Below are positions 38,694 through 47,900 of a stretch of DNA of 64,000 nt, in pieces. Each line of letters opens with the position of its first letter. The first letter of the stretch is position 1. Below the pieces are notes generated by a model. It was not told where the DNA came from and ran no database searches. It saw only the letters and a list, made by a program, of their open reading frames with translations. Made by a program: the position numbers and the translations under genes. This stretch comes from Arthrobacter sp. B1I2 (lineage in GTDB: Bacteria > Actinomycetota > Actinomycetes > Actinomycetales > Micrococcaceae): the NCBI RefSeq assembly GCF_030816485.1, contig NZ_JAUSYC010000001.1, positions 3,596,001-3,660,000 on the forward strand, read 5' to 3'.

Positions 38694-39512
38694 CTACCCC
38701 GCCGCTGATGTGCCGGCGTCGTCAGTTACATCGGGGCGCCCGGACGCCGGACTGCCGGGGCCGGAACCACTGTCCTGGACAAATCCGCCGTGGGAGGCAA
38801 GCGGCTCGGCCGCGGCATCCGGTTCCCCGGGACCGCCGGCGAGCCGGAGCTTCACGACGGCGGCGTATTCGTCCACATATTCCTGCCCGGAGAGCCGCAG
38901 CAGTTGGGACATGATCTCGTCCGTGACCTTGCGCTGGACCGTCCTGTCCTCTGCCTGCTCCCGGTACTGGCTGAAGTCCAGCGGCTCACCAAAGATCATC
39001 CCGATCCTGCGGATGTTTGGCAGCCGCTTGCCGATGGGCTGGACCTTGTCAGTGCCGATCATGGCAACCGGAATCACGGGGACGCCAGCCTGCAGAGCGA
39101 GTCTGGCAACGCCCACCTTGCCCCGGTACAAGCGCCCGTCGGGACTTCGCGTGCCCTCCGGGTAGATGCCCAGCAGGCCGCCTGCGTTCAGCACGTCCAT
39201 CCCGGCGGTGAGGGACGCGGCCGATGCAGCACCACCGGACCGGTCCATGGGCAACTGGTTGGTGAGCCGGAAGAACGCGGCCGTCAGCCTGCCTTTGACT
39301 CCCGTGCCCGTGAAGTATTCGGACTTGGCCAGGAAGACCACGGGCCGCCGCACCATGAGCGGCATGAAAATGGAATCAGAAAATGAAAGATGGTTGGAGG
39401 CGATGATGGCCGCCCCCTGCGCCGGAATGTTGTCCAGGCCCTTCACCCAGGGCCGGAACAGCAGCTTGAGCACCGGACCGAGGAAGATCCTTTTCATGAC
39501 CCAATAGAACAC
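38694..39512 (-). CDS. 1-acylglycerol-3-phosphate acyltransferase (PlsC family)
   Basis: Membrane-bound enzyme making phosphatidic acid for phospholipids. The 272-residue product has the HX4D motif in SNHLSFSDSIF, the acyl-acceptor motif YPEGTRSPDG, and VPVIPVAMIGTDKV. Start GTG at 39512, with GGAGAGG upstream. The C-terminal 35 residues are polar and Gly/Ser/Pro-rich. It lies 100 bases before aroG on the same strand, equivalent to Rv2182c. A shorter paralogue is at 55667-56377. Confidence 0.92.
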   Translation of the reverse strand: MFYWVMKRIFLGPVLKLLFRPWVKGLDNIPAQGAAIIASNHLSFSDSIFMPLMVRRPVVFLAKSEYFTGTGVKGRLTAAFFRLTNQLPMDRSGGAASAASLTAGMDVLNAGGLLGIYPEGTRSPDGRLYRGKVGVARLALQAGVPVIPVAMIGTDKVQPIGKRLPNIRRIGMIFGEPLDFSQYREQAEDRTVQRKVTDEIMSQLLRLSGQEYVDEYAAVVKLRLAGGPGEPDAAAEPLASHGGFVQDSGSGPGSPASGRPDVTDDAGTSAAG

Positions 39513-39623
39513 GTGGTGAACCTCTCCGGAAGGCAGCCCCCAGGCCCTGCATCGGGCCTGGCCAGCGATTCAATGCAACCCTACTCTAGTGAGATTTGGC
39601 TGGAACAGTGACACGATGGAGAC

Positions 39624-40412
39624 ATGACTGAAAGCAGCATTCCGTCCCGTCCGGCCGCTTTCAGCTATCCAGGCCACGGCGCCAACGCCCGCACCGGAGT
39701 GGCAATTTGCCACGGATTCACGGGCAGCCCGCTGAGCGTCATGCCGTGGGCCCGGCACCTGGCAGAGCTGGGGTACGCGGTGTCCGTCCCCCTGCTGCCG
39801 GGGCATGGAACAGACTGGCGCCAGCTTGCGCAGACAGGCTGGCAGGACTGGTACGGCAGCTACGAAAAGGCTTTCCTCGACCTCGCCGGGCGGACGGACG
39901 CCTGTTTCACCGCGGGCCTGTCGATGGGCGGTGCCATCGCACTGCTCGCGGCATCCCGCCATCAGGTGGCAGGGGTCAGCGTGGTTAACCCGGGGCTGAG
40001 CTTCTATGACCGGCGGGTGCGGATCATCGGCCTGCTCAAATACTTCCAGCGGACCACTGTTCCCATCCAGGAGGACCAGCCCACGGCGCCAGCGACGGAT
40101 GACGGCGACTACTCACTGACCCCCCTGGCTGCTGTGCATGAACTCAAGAAACTGTTCGGCGCAGCCGTGCGCGGCCTGCCCCGGGTGGACGCCCCCGTCC
40201 AGGTCTTCAAGTCGCGCACCGATGCTGTAGTCCCGCCTACGTCGCTGGCGCTGCTGCGTAAAGGGCTGGGCGGCCACCTCACGGAAGTGACGGACCTTGC
40301 CAGCAGCGGTCATGTGGCTACTCTGGACGTTGACGCGCCCGCGATTTTCGCCAGGTCGGGAGAGTTCGTCGCCGCCCACACCCGCCGCATCAGCACTTTG
40401 GAGACGCCATGA
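39624..40412 (+). CDS. Alpha/beta hydrolase (carboxylesterase type), first of a pair
   Basis: Serine hydrolase of the Est30/monoacylglycerol-lipase kind. The 262-residue product has the oxyanion segment CHGFTGSP, PLLPGHGTDW, the nucleophile elbow AGLSMGGAIAL and, near the end, an Asp in SRTDAVVPP and a His in SSGHVATLD completing the triad. The ATG has GGAG upstream. It overlaps the next gene, a paralogue, by four bases (ATGA). Physiological substrate is unknown; short-chain esters or lysolipids are likely from the family. It starts divergently from plsC. Confidence 0.9.
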   Translation: MTESSIPSRPAAFSYPGHGANARTGVAICHGFTGSPLSVMPWARHLAELGYAVSVPLLPGHGTDWRQLAQTGWQDWYGSYEKAFLDLAGRTDACFTAGLSMGGAIALLAASRHQVAGVSVVNPGLSFYDRRVRIIGLLKYFQRTTVPIQEDQPTAPATDDGDYSLTPLAAVHELKKLFGAAVRGLPRVDAPVQVFKSRTDAVVPPTSLALLRKGLGGHLTEVTDLASSGHVATLDVDAPAIFARSGEFVAAHTRRISTLETP

Positions 40413-41218
40413 CGTCCGGTCCGGACCACAGCCCGTTCACCAGCGCCTTCAGCGGTGAAGGCGCCCGCACGGGGGTGGTACTGTCCCACGGCTTCACGGG
40501 AAGCCCCCATGGCCTGCGTGCCTGGGCTACGGCATTCGCCGCGGCCGGTTTCGCCGTCCGGATGCCGCTGCTGCCGGGGCATGGGACCACATGGCAGGAC
40601 CTTGCCCGGACCCGCTGGCAGCAATGGCACGGCGCCCTGGACGATGCCTTCCAGGAACTGGACGCCGAGTGCGACCAGGTCTTTGTGGCAGGCCTGAGCA
40701 TGGGCGGCGCCCTGGCCCTGCGCCTCGCCGCCACCCGTCCCGTCTCCGGAGTGCTGCTGGTCAACCCCGGCCTGGTGGTAGACGATCCCCGGGCGCCGCT
40801 GGCCGGAATCCTCAAGCTGGTGCTGAAGAGCACCCCGTCCATTGGCAATGACATCCTCAAGGCAGGCGTGGACGAGGGCGCGTATGCCCGCACGCCCGTG
40901 GCCGCGGCCCATGAACTTAATAAGATGTTCAAGGACACGGTCCGGCTCCTCCCCCGGATCACCGCACCCGTCCAGGTGTACCGCTCCACCGTGGACCACG
41001 TGGTGTCCGATGCGAGCATGGACGTCCTGCGGCGCGGGCTGGCACACGCGCCCCTCGAAGTGGTCCGGCTGGAGAACAGCTACCACGTGGCCACCCTGGA
41101 TAACGACGCCGACCGTATCTTCGAGGGGTCGGTGGACTTTATCCGGCGGGTGCTGGCGGCAGGCCCGGACAGCCCCACAGCACCGGGACAGGAGGAGGTC
41201 CGCAGTGAACAGGCCTGA
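40409..41218 (+). CDS. Alpha/beta hydrolase, second of a pair
   Basis: Paralogue of the preceding gene and nearly the same length (269 residues). The corresponding blocks are SHGFTGSPHGLRAWA, PLLPGHGTTWQDLA, nucleophile elbow AGLSMGGALAL, acid in STVDHVVSD and His in ENSYHVATLD. Both keep a full catalytic triad, so neither looks decayed. Translation is coupled by the ATGA overlap, which suggests a tandem duplication that stayed in one operon, perhaps with different substrate preference. The last bases overlap the next gene. Confidence 0.9.
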   Translation: MTSGPDHSPFTSAFSGEGARTGVVLSHGFTGSPHGLRAWATAFAAAGFAVRMPLLPGHGTTWQDLARTRWQQWHGALDDAFQELDAECDQVFVAGLSMGGALALRLAATRPVSGVLLVNPGLVVDDPRAPLAGILKLVLKSTPSIGNDILKAGVDEGAYARTPVAAAHELNKMFKDTVRLLPRITAPVQVYRSTVDHVVSDASMDVLRRGLAHAPLEVVRLENSYHVATLDNDADRIFEGSVDFIRRVLAAGPDSPTAPGQEEVRSEQA

Positions 41219-41798
41219 CTCCGGGCAGCCGGACCAGGGCGCCAACCAGGACGACGCCGTGTGGCTGGACCTGGTGGCACGGCTCGAATCGGACACCGTG
41301 GCGATCCGCCCCGAGTCCCCGGCACCCGGGGAACAACTGCCCACCGGGACGGCAGCCGCTGCGCCGGAGGCGCCGGAGCGCTCCTCCTTCCGCGACTTCG
41401 ATCCCCTGGGACTGGCGGGGGCGCCGCCCGCCGAACTCTCTGCGGCGGAGCGCCAGGGGGCGGCAGGCGGTCAGGACAACCTTGGTGCGGGCGAATCTCC
41501 GGAGGATCCGCGGGACTATTCCCCGGAGGGACCGCGGGATTATGAGGTGGACGACGGCGATGCGGAGTTCGTGCCGGAGGAACCCCCCAGCCTGGCCGGC
41601 ACCGATCCCCTGACGATGCTGGCCTGGCTTGGGGCCGTGGGGGGACCTGTGGCGCTGCTGATGTCGGCGATGTTCTGGCGCTCGGCACCCCTGCTGGCCA
41701 TCATCGGCATTGTTGCAGCGTTCGTCCTGGGGACGGTGTTCCTGATCATGAAGCTCCCCCAGGACAAGAACGGTGACGACGACGGCGCCAGGGTCTAG
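41205..41798 (+). CDS. Hypothetical acidic membrane protein
   Basis: Not recognised. The GTG at 41205 overlaps the preceding stop by 14 bases and has GGAGGAGG upstream, giving 197 residues. The first 125 or so residues are acidic and rich in Pro, Gly and Glu, without clear domain. Two hydrophobic helices follow (about 138-157 LTMLAWLGAVGGPVALLMSA and 162-182), then a short charged tail. The pattern (long acidic cytosolic region plus two helices) is common in actinobacterial accessory membrane proteins. Cotranscribed with the two hydrolases. Confidence 0.75.
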   Translation: MNRPDSGQPDQGANQDDAVWLDLVARLESDTVAIRPESPAPGEQLPTGTAAAAPEAPERSSFRDFDPLGLAGAPPAELSAAERQGAAGGQDNLGAGESPEDPRDYSPEGPRDYEVDDGDAEFVPEEPPSLAGTDPLTMLAWLGAVGGPVALLMSAMFWRSAPLLAIIGIVAAFVLGTVFLIMKLPQDKNGDDDGARV

Positions 41799-41838
41799 CT
41801 TCCTGGCCGCAGCCCTGCCGCCCCTTGTTCCGGCGTCG

Positions 41839-42927
41839 TCAACTGCGGACGCGGCTGCTGACGCGCGAAAGATCCGCGGCGCCGATGAGGCCCGCATTGG
41901 GACCAAGGGCCGCCAACTCAATCCCGGCGGCGGGGCGGAAGCCGCGGCCCGTCAGGTTCCGTGCGAACGCCTTGCGGGCCGGCTCCACCAGCAGGTCCCC
42001 CGCTGAGCACAATCCCCCGCCGATAACGAAAAGACCGGGGTCCAGCGCTGCTGCCAGGTTGGCAAGCCCAAGGCCGAGCCACTCGCCGACTTCCTCGATC
42101 AGTTCCCGCGAGGCGCGGTCGCCGGCCAGGGCCAGTTCCGTCACAATGGCTCCGGTGATGTCCTCGGGATGTCCGCCCACGGCTGCCAGCAGGTCCTGGG
42201 CCACCGGAGAATTGGACCGGGCCAGGAGCCTGGCCTCCCGGCCCAGTGCGTTGCCGGAAGCGTACTGTTCCCAGCATCCCCGGTTGCCGCATTCGCACCG
42301 GTGTCCGCCCGGCATGATGATCTGGTGGCCGAACTCCCCTGCCACGCCGAACCGGCCGCGTTCCACCCTGCCGTCCAACACCATGGCACCGCCGATGCCG
42401 GTGCCCAGCGTGATGCAGACCAGCCGGTCTTCCCCCTGGCCGGCACCGAAGCGCCACTCAGCCCAGGCCGCGGCGTCGGCGTCGTTGGTCAGCAGCACCG
42501 GGCGGCGGAGCAGCCGCTGGAGGTTCTCACGCAACGGCTCGTTGCGCCAGGCCAGGTGCGGGCTGAAAAGCACGGTTCCACCGGCCAGGTCCATCCAGCC
42601 TGCAGCACCGATGCCGACTGACCAGATGCGGTGCCCCCGGCCCAACTCCTCCACCAGCTCCACGATGACCTGCTCCACGGCCCGGGGATCGGTTCCCGGG
42701 GTGGATCGGCGTGCCTCGCTGAGGATCCTGCCTTCAGCGTCCACCACGCCGGCGGCTACCTTGGTTCCCCCAATGTCTATCCCGATGGCAAGTCCCTTGC
42801 GGCCCAGGCGCAGGTGCCCGCCGACACCCCCGTGCAGTTGACCCGCGCGGTGCGAGGCGGGACGGCGGCGCCAAGGGGCCGGTCTTCTGAGGGGGCCGGC
42901 CTGGTCGCCGGGCAACGGTCCGTACAT
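41839..42927 (-). CDS. ROK family glucokinase
   Basis: ATP-dependent sugar kinase, probably glucokinase. The core has the ATP loop [16 protein letters not shown], the catalytic aspartate in LLTNDADAAAWAEW, TLGTGIGGAMV, and the ROK zinc site HRCECGNRGCWEQYAS. From ATG 42927 it is 362 residues, because about 44 extra residues rich in Arg, Gly and Pro come before the usual start region (KGLAIGID). These may be untranslated; a TTG near residue 31 is an in-frame alternative. Divergent from fadD. Confidence 0.88.
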   Translation of the reverse strand: MYGPLPGDQAGPLRRPAPWRRRPASHRAGQLHGGVGGHLRLGRKGLAIGIDIGGTKVAAGVVDAEGRILSEARRSTPGTDPRAVEQVIVELVEELGRGHRIWSVGIGAAGWMDLAGGTVLFSPHLAWRNEPLRENLQRLLRRPVLLTNDADAAAWAEWRFGAGQGEDRLVCITLGTGIGGAMVLDGRVERGRFGVAGEFGHQIIMPGGHRCECGNRGCWEQYASGNALGREARLLARSNSPVAQDLLAAVGGHPEDITGAIVTELALAGDRASRELIEEVGEWLGLGLANLAAALDPGLFVIGGGLCSAGDLLVEPARKAFARNLTGRGFRPAAGIELAALGPNAGLIGAADLSRVSSRVRS

Positions 42928-42989
42928 AGTGCACCATTCTAGGCGGGCGGAAGGATTGTCTTGACATACAGGGGCCCATGCCGCGCCCG

Positions 42990-43018
42990 TTGACGTCTAA
43001 GTTACTCGCCAGTAGGTT
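42990..43018 (+). promoter_or_regulatory. fadD promoter with palindromic operator in spacer
   Basis: -35 TTGACG (42990-42995), a 17-base spacer, and -10 TAGGTT (43013-43018). The spacer and first -10 bases contain TTACT-CGCC-AGTAG (43002-43015), an inverted repeat with one end mismatch of the TetR-family kind that controls lipid genes. The fadD start lies 80 bases downstream. The promoter is read from sequence; the regulator is not identified. Confidence 0.55.
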
Positions 43019-43098
43019 TATGTACTGCACGGTTCCGCCGGTGGTACTAGTCTTTAGGCAAACCCCTGCGCGGGACTTCAGATATCAAAGGAGCTATA

Positions 43099-44907
43099 GT
43101 GCGCGAATTCAGTGTTCCGCCCCTGGTTGTTGTCCCACCGGAAACCAACATCACGGATCTGGTGTTGCGGCAGGCGGGCAAGGCCAGCAACCCTGCACTG
43201 TTTTCCCGCCTGGACTCCGCAGGTTCCTGGCGCGACGTGTCCGCCACAGACTTCCTTGCAGACGTGAAGGTCCTCGCCAAGGGACTCATCGCCAGTGGAG
43301 TGGGCGCAGGTGACCGTGTTGGCATCATGTCCCGCACCCGTTACGAGTGGGCACTCGTGGACTTCTCCATCTGGTTCGCCGGAGGGGTTTCCGTTCCCAT
43401 TTACGAAACCTCCTCCCCTTCCCAGGTTGCCTGGAACCTGGGGGACTCCGGTGCGGTGGCCGCGTTCGGCGAGTCCGCCCACCACGAGAACGTCATCCGC
43501 CAGGCCGTCACAGCCGAAGGGCTCACGGCAGTGCAACACGTGTGGCAGCTCGACGGCCAGGGCCTTGACGGCCTTCGCGAGGCGGGCCGCGATGTCAGCG
43601 ACGAAGAACTGGAGTCCCGCCGCAGTGCAGCCGGACTCCACGACGTTGCCACCATCATCTACACCTCGGGCACCACGGGACGCCCCAAAGGCTGCGAACT
43701 CACGCACGGCAACTTCGTGGAACTCTCGGACAATGCGCTGGCAATCATCGGCGACATCGTCCACGAGAACGCCAAGACCATCATGTTCCTGCCGCTGGCG
43801 CATGTGTTCGCCCGCTTCATCTCGGTCCTTGCCATGGCTGCCGGCACCACCGTTGCCCACACCCCGGACATCAAGAACCTCCTGGCGGACCTGCAAAGCT
43901 ACGAGCCCACCTTCATTCTTGCGGTGCCCCGCGTCTTCGAAAAGGTCTACAACTCTGCGCTGACCAAGGCTGAGGACGGCGGGAAGGGCGCCATTTTCCA
44001 CCGGGCTGCCGACACTGCCATTGCATTTTCCAAGGCGCGCCAGGACGGCAAGGTGGGACTGGGCCTGAAACTCCGGCACGCCTTGTTCGACAAGCTGGTC
44101 TACGGCAAGCTGCGCGCGGCCATGGGTGGACACGTTGCCCACGCGGTGTCCGGCGGCGGCCCGCTGGGCGAGCGGCTGGGGCACTTCTTCCAGGGCATCG
44201 GGCTGCAGGTGCTGGAGGGGTACGGCCTCACCGAAACCACGGCCCCCATCACGGTCAACACCCCGTCACGGATCAAGATCGGCTCGGTGGGCAAGCCCCT
44301 TCCGGGAAACGCCGTGAAGATTGCCGACGACGGCGAGATCCTGGCCAAGGGAGTCTGCGTCATGCGCGGCTACTACAGGCGGGACGACCTCTCAGCAGAA
44401 GCATTCACGGACGGCTGGTTCCACACCGGGGACATCGGCCGGCTGGACGACGAAGGTTTTGTCTGGATCACCGGGCGCAAGAAGGAGATCATCGTCACCG
44501 CCGGCGGCAAGAACGTCATTCCCGCGTTGCTTGAGGACCAGATCCGCGCCGACGCCCTGGTGTCGCAGGTCCTGGTAGTAGGCGACAACAGGCCCTTCAT
44601 CGGGGCCCTGGTGACCCTCGACCAGGAAGCGCTGCCGGGCTGGCTCCAGCGGCACGGCCTTCCAGCCAACACGAGCCTGGACGACGCAGCGGCGAATCCA
44701 GTAGTGAAGGCGGCGGTCCAGGACCTGGTCACCGCAGCAAATACGTCCGTTTCCCAGGCCGAGGCCATCAAGTCCTTCCGTATCGTTCCGGCAGACTTCA
44801 CCGAAGCCTCCGGGCATCTGACCCCCTCCATGAAGGTGAAGCGGGCACAGGTGATGAAGGACTTCGAAACCGTGATCGAGGAGATGTACTCCGCCCCGCG
44901 TTCCTGA
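43099..44907 (+). CDS. fadD: Long-chain fatty-acid--CoA ligase (FadD15 type)
   Basis: Activates fatty acids to acyl-CoA through acyl-AMP. The 602-residue product has the AMP-binding signature TIIYTSGTTGRPKGCEL, the second motif GYGLTETTAPITVNTP, the hinge GWFHTGDIGRLDDEGF and ITGRKKEIIVTAGGKNV near the C-terminus. GTG start with AAAGGAG six to eight bases upstream. Position next to the plsC-glucokinase block matches Rv2187 (FadD15). The C-terminal lysine (about residue 590, in MKVKRAQV) is the usual catalytic and acetylation-controlled residue of the family. Confidence 0.94.
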   Translation: MREFSVPPLVVVPPETNITDLVLRQAGKASNPALFSRLDSAGSWRDVSATDFLADVKVLAKGLIASGVGAGDRVGIMSRTRYEWALVDFSIWFAGGVSVPIYETSSPSQVAWNLGDSGAVAAFGESAHHENVIRQAVTAEGLTAVQHVWQLDGQGLDGLREAGRDVSDEELESRRSAAGLHDVATIIYTSGTTGRPKGCELTHGNFVELSDNALAIIGDIVHENAKTIMFLPLAHVFARFISVLAMAAGTTVAHTPDIKNLLADLQSYEPTFILAVPRVFEKVYNSALTKAEDGGKGAIFHRAADTAIAFSKARQDGKVGLGLKLRHALFDKLVYGKLRAAMGGHVAHAVSGGGPLGERLGHFFQGIGLQVLEGYGLTETTAPITVNTPSRIKIGSVGKPLPGNAVKIADDGEILAKGVCVMRGYYRRDDLSAEAFTDGWFHTGDIGRLDDEGFVWITGRKKEIIVTAGGKNVIPALLEDQIRADALVSQVLVVGDNRPFIGALVTLDQEALPGWLQRHGLPANTSLDDAAANPVVKAAVQDLVTAANTSVSQAEAIKSFRIVPADFTEASGHLTPSMKVKRAQVMKDFETVIEEMYSAPRS

Positions 44908-44915
44908 CGCCCGCA

Positions 44916-44958
44916 ACGACGAAAGGGTCCTTCACGATGTGAAGGACCCTTTCGTCGT
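44916..44958. terminator. Strong bidirectional terminator between fadD and pyc
   Basis: A perfect 20-bp stem: arms at 44916-44935 (ACGACGAAAGGGTCC, then TTCAC) and 44939-44958, with a GAT loop. It lies nine bases after the fadD stop and 11 before the pyc stop. Each arm carries an AAAGGG/CCCTTT block. Confidence 0.9.
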
Positions 44959-44969
44959 CTTGCCGGCTG

Positions 44970-47900
44970 TTACTGCTCGATGACCAGCAGCAGGTCCCCG
45001 CCCTGGACCTGCTCCACGGCGGAGATGGCGAGGCGGGAAACCTTGCCGCCTACCGGCGTCGTAATGGACGCCTCCATCTTCATGGCCTCAATGGTTGCCA
45101 CGGTGTCTCCTGCCTTGACCGTATCGCCGGGCTTGACCGTGACGGTGACGGCGCCTGCGAACGGGGCGGCCACCTGGCCGGGCTGGGCGGGATCGGCTTT
45201 CTCAGCGGCCTTGACGTTGCTGACCACCGAACGGTCGCGCACCATCACGGGCCGGGACTGGCCATTGAGGGTGCACATGACGGTGCGCATGCCCTTTTCA
45301 TCCGGCTCCGAGACGGCCTCCAGGGACGCGATCAGCCGGACACCGCGCTCCAGCTGGATCTCGTGCTCGGTGCCGCGCTGCAGCCCGTAAAGGTAGTCGC
45401 GGGTATCCAGGACGGAAATGTTGCCGTACGTCTCCACGCTCTTCAGGTAGTCCTTGGTGGGCCCGTCGAAGAGCAGCCGGTTAAGCGTATGCTGGCGGGT
45501 CTTGGAGTCGGACTTCAGTGCGGCGCTGTCCTCGGCGCTGAGCTCCACGTCACGGACCTTTACGCTCCGGCCCTGCAGGGCCTTGGTGCGGAAGGGCTCG
45601 GGCCAGCCGCCGGGAGGATCACCGAGCTCGCCGGAAAGGAACCCGATCACGGAGTCCGGGATGTCGTAGTTTTGCGGGTTCGCCTCGAAATCGGCGGGAT
45701 CGGCATTGAGGCCCACCAGGTGCAGGGCGAGGTCGCCCACCACCTTGGAGGACGGTGTCACTTTCACCAGGTGGCCCAGGATGCGGTCCGCTGCCGTGTA
45801 CATATCCTCGATGGCTTCGAAGCGCTCCCCCAGTCCCAGGGCCATGGCCTGCTGGCGCAGGTTGGACAGCTGGCCGCCGGGGATCTCGTGCTTGTAGACG
45901 CGGCCGGTGGGGCCCGGCAGGCCGGACTCGAACGGCGCGTAGACGCGGCGGACGGCCTCCCAGTACGGCTCGAGCGAGCTGACAGCGTCCAGGCTGAGGC
46001 CGGTGTCCCGTGGCGTGTGGGCCAGGGCTGCAACAAGGGCCGACGCCGAGGGCTGGCTGGTGGTGCCGGCCAGCGAGGCGGACGCGACGTCCACAGCGTC
46101 AACACCTGCGTCGACGGCCGCCAGCAGGGTGGCCAACTGCCCGCCCGCGGTGTCATGGGTATGCAGGTGGACCGGCAGGTCGAAGCGCTCCCGCAGGGCC
46201 GCCACCAGCTTGGCCGCAGCGGCCGGCCGCAGCAGGCCCGCCATGTCCTTAATAGCCAGGATGTGGGCTCCGGCGTCGACGATCTTCTGCGCCAGCCCCA
46301 GGTAGTAGTCCAGGGTGTAGAGCTTCTCTTCCGGGTCCAGCATGTCCCCTGTGTAGCAGAGCGCCACTTCGGCGACCGCGGTGCCGGTGGCCCGGACCGC
46401 GCGGATGGCGGGGGCCATCTGGCTGACGTCGTTCAAGGCGTCGAAGATACGGAAGATGTCGATGCCCGTGGCTGCGGCCTCGTTCACGAAGGCCTCGGTG
46501 ACCTCTTCCGGGTAGGGCGTGTAGCCCACGGTGTTCCGGCCCCGCAGCAGCATCTGGATGCAGACGTTCGGCATGGCCTTGCGCAGGGAAGCGAGCCTGT
46601 CCCAGGGGTCCTCCCCCAGGAAGCGCAATGCGACGTCGTAGGTGGCTCCACCCCACGCCTCGACGGAGAGCAGCTGCGGAAGGAGTGCCGTGACGGCAGG
46701 GCCCGCGGCAACCAGGTCGCGGGTGCGGACACGGGTGGCCAGCAGGGACTGGTGCGCGTCACGGAAGGTGGTGTCGGTGACGGCGACGGGGTTCTGCTCG
46801 CGCAGCGCCCTCGCGAAGCCTTCCGGACCCAGCTCCAGGAGTCTCTGGCGTGAACCCGGCGCTACCTGCATGCCCTTGACGTCAGGCAGCTTGTTGGAGG
46901 GATCGGAGTGCACGGTCAGTTCACCGTTGGGCTTGTTAACAGTGATGTCAGCCAGCCAGGTCAGGAGCTTGGTGCCGCGGTCGGCCGAGACGCGCGCCTT
47001 GAGCAGTTCCGGGCGCTGGTCAATGAAGTTGGTGGCCACGTCCCCGGCGATAAAGTCCGGGTCATCCAGCACAGCCTGGAGGAAGGCGATGTTCGTGGAG
47101 ACTCCGCGGATGCGGAATTCGGCCAGGGCCCGGCGGGCGCGGGCAACAGCGGCCGGGTAGTCCCTGCCGCGGCAGGTGAGCTTGACCAGCATGGAGTCGA
47201 AATGGGGGCTGATTTCTGCGCCGGAGTAGACCGTGCCGCCGTCCAGCCGCACGCCGGCGCCGCCGGCCGAGCGGTAACCGGTGATCTTTCCGACGTCGGG
47301 GCGGAAACCGTTGGCCGGATCTTCCGTGGTGATGCGGCTCTGCAGCGCGGCGCCGCGAAGCTTGACGGTGTCCTGTGAGAGTCCAAGGTCGGCGAGGGTC
47401 TCGCCGGAGGCGATCCGCATCTGGGCCTGGACCAGGTCCACGTCCGTGACTTCCTCGGTGACCGTGTGCTCCACCTGGATACGCGGGTTCATTTCGATGA
47501 AGACGTGCTGGCCTGCCCGTTCGCCCTCGGTATCCACCAGGAACTCGACCGTACCGGCGTTGACGTAATTCAATGCCTTGGCGAACTTCACCGCATCGCG
47601 GTAAAGCGCCTGGCGGATCCCCTCGTCCAGGTTGGGGGCCGGGGCGATCTCGATGACCTTCTGGTGCCGCCGCTGGATGGAACAGTCACGCTCGAAAAGG
47701 TGCATGACGTTGCCTTCGGCGTCCGCAAGGATCTGCACTTCGATGTGCCGCGGGCGGAGGACCGCCTGTTCCAGGAACATGGTGGGGTCACCGAAGGCCG
47801 CGTCCGCTTCGCGCATGGCCGATTTCAGGGCCTCGGGCAGAGCCTCGCGGGTATCCACCCGGCGCATGCCGCGGCCGCCGCCGCCTGCCACAGCCTTGGC

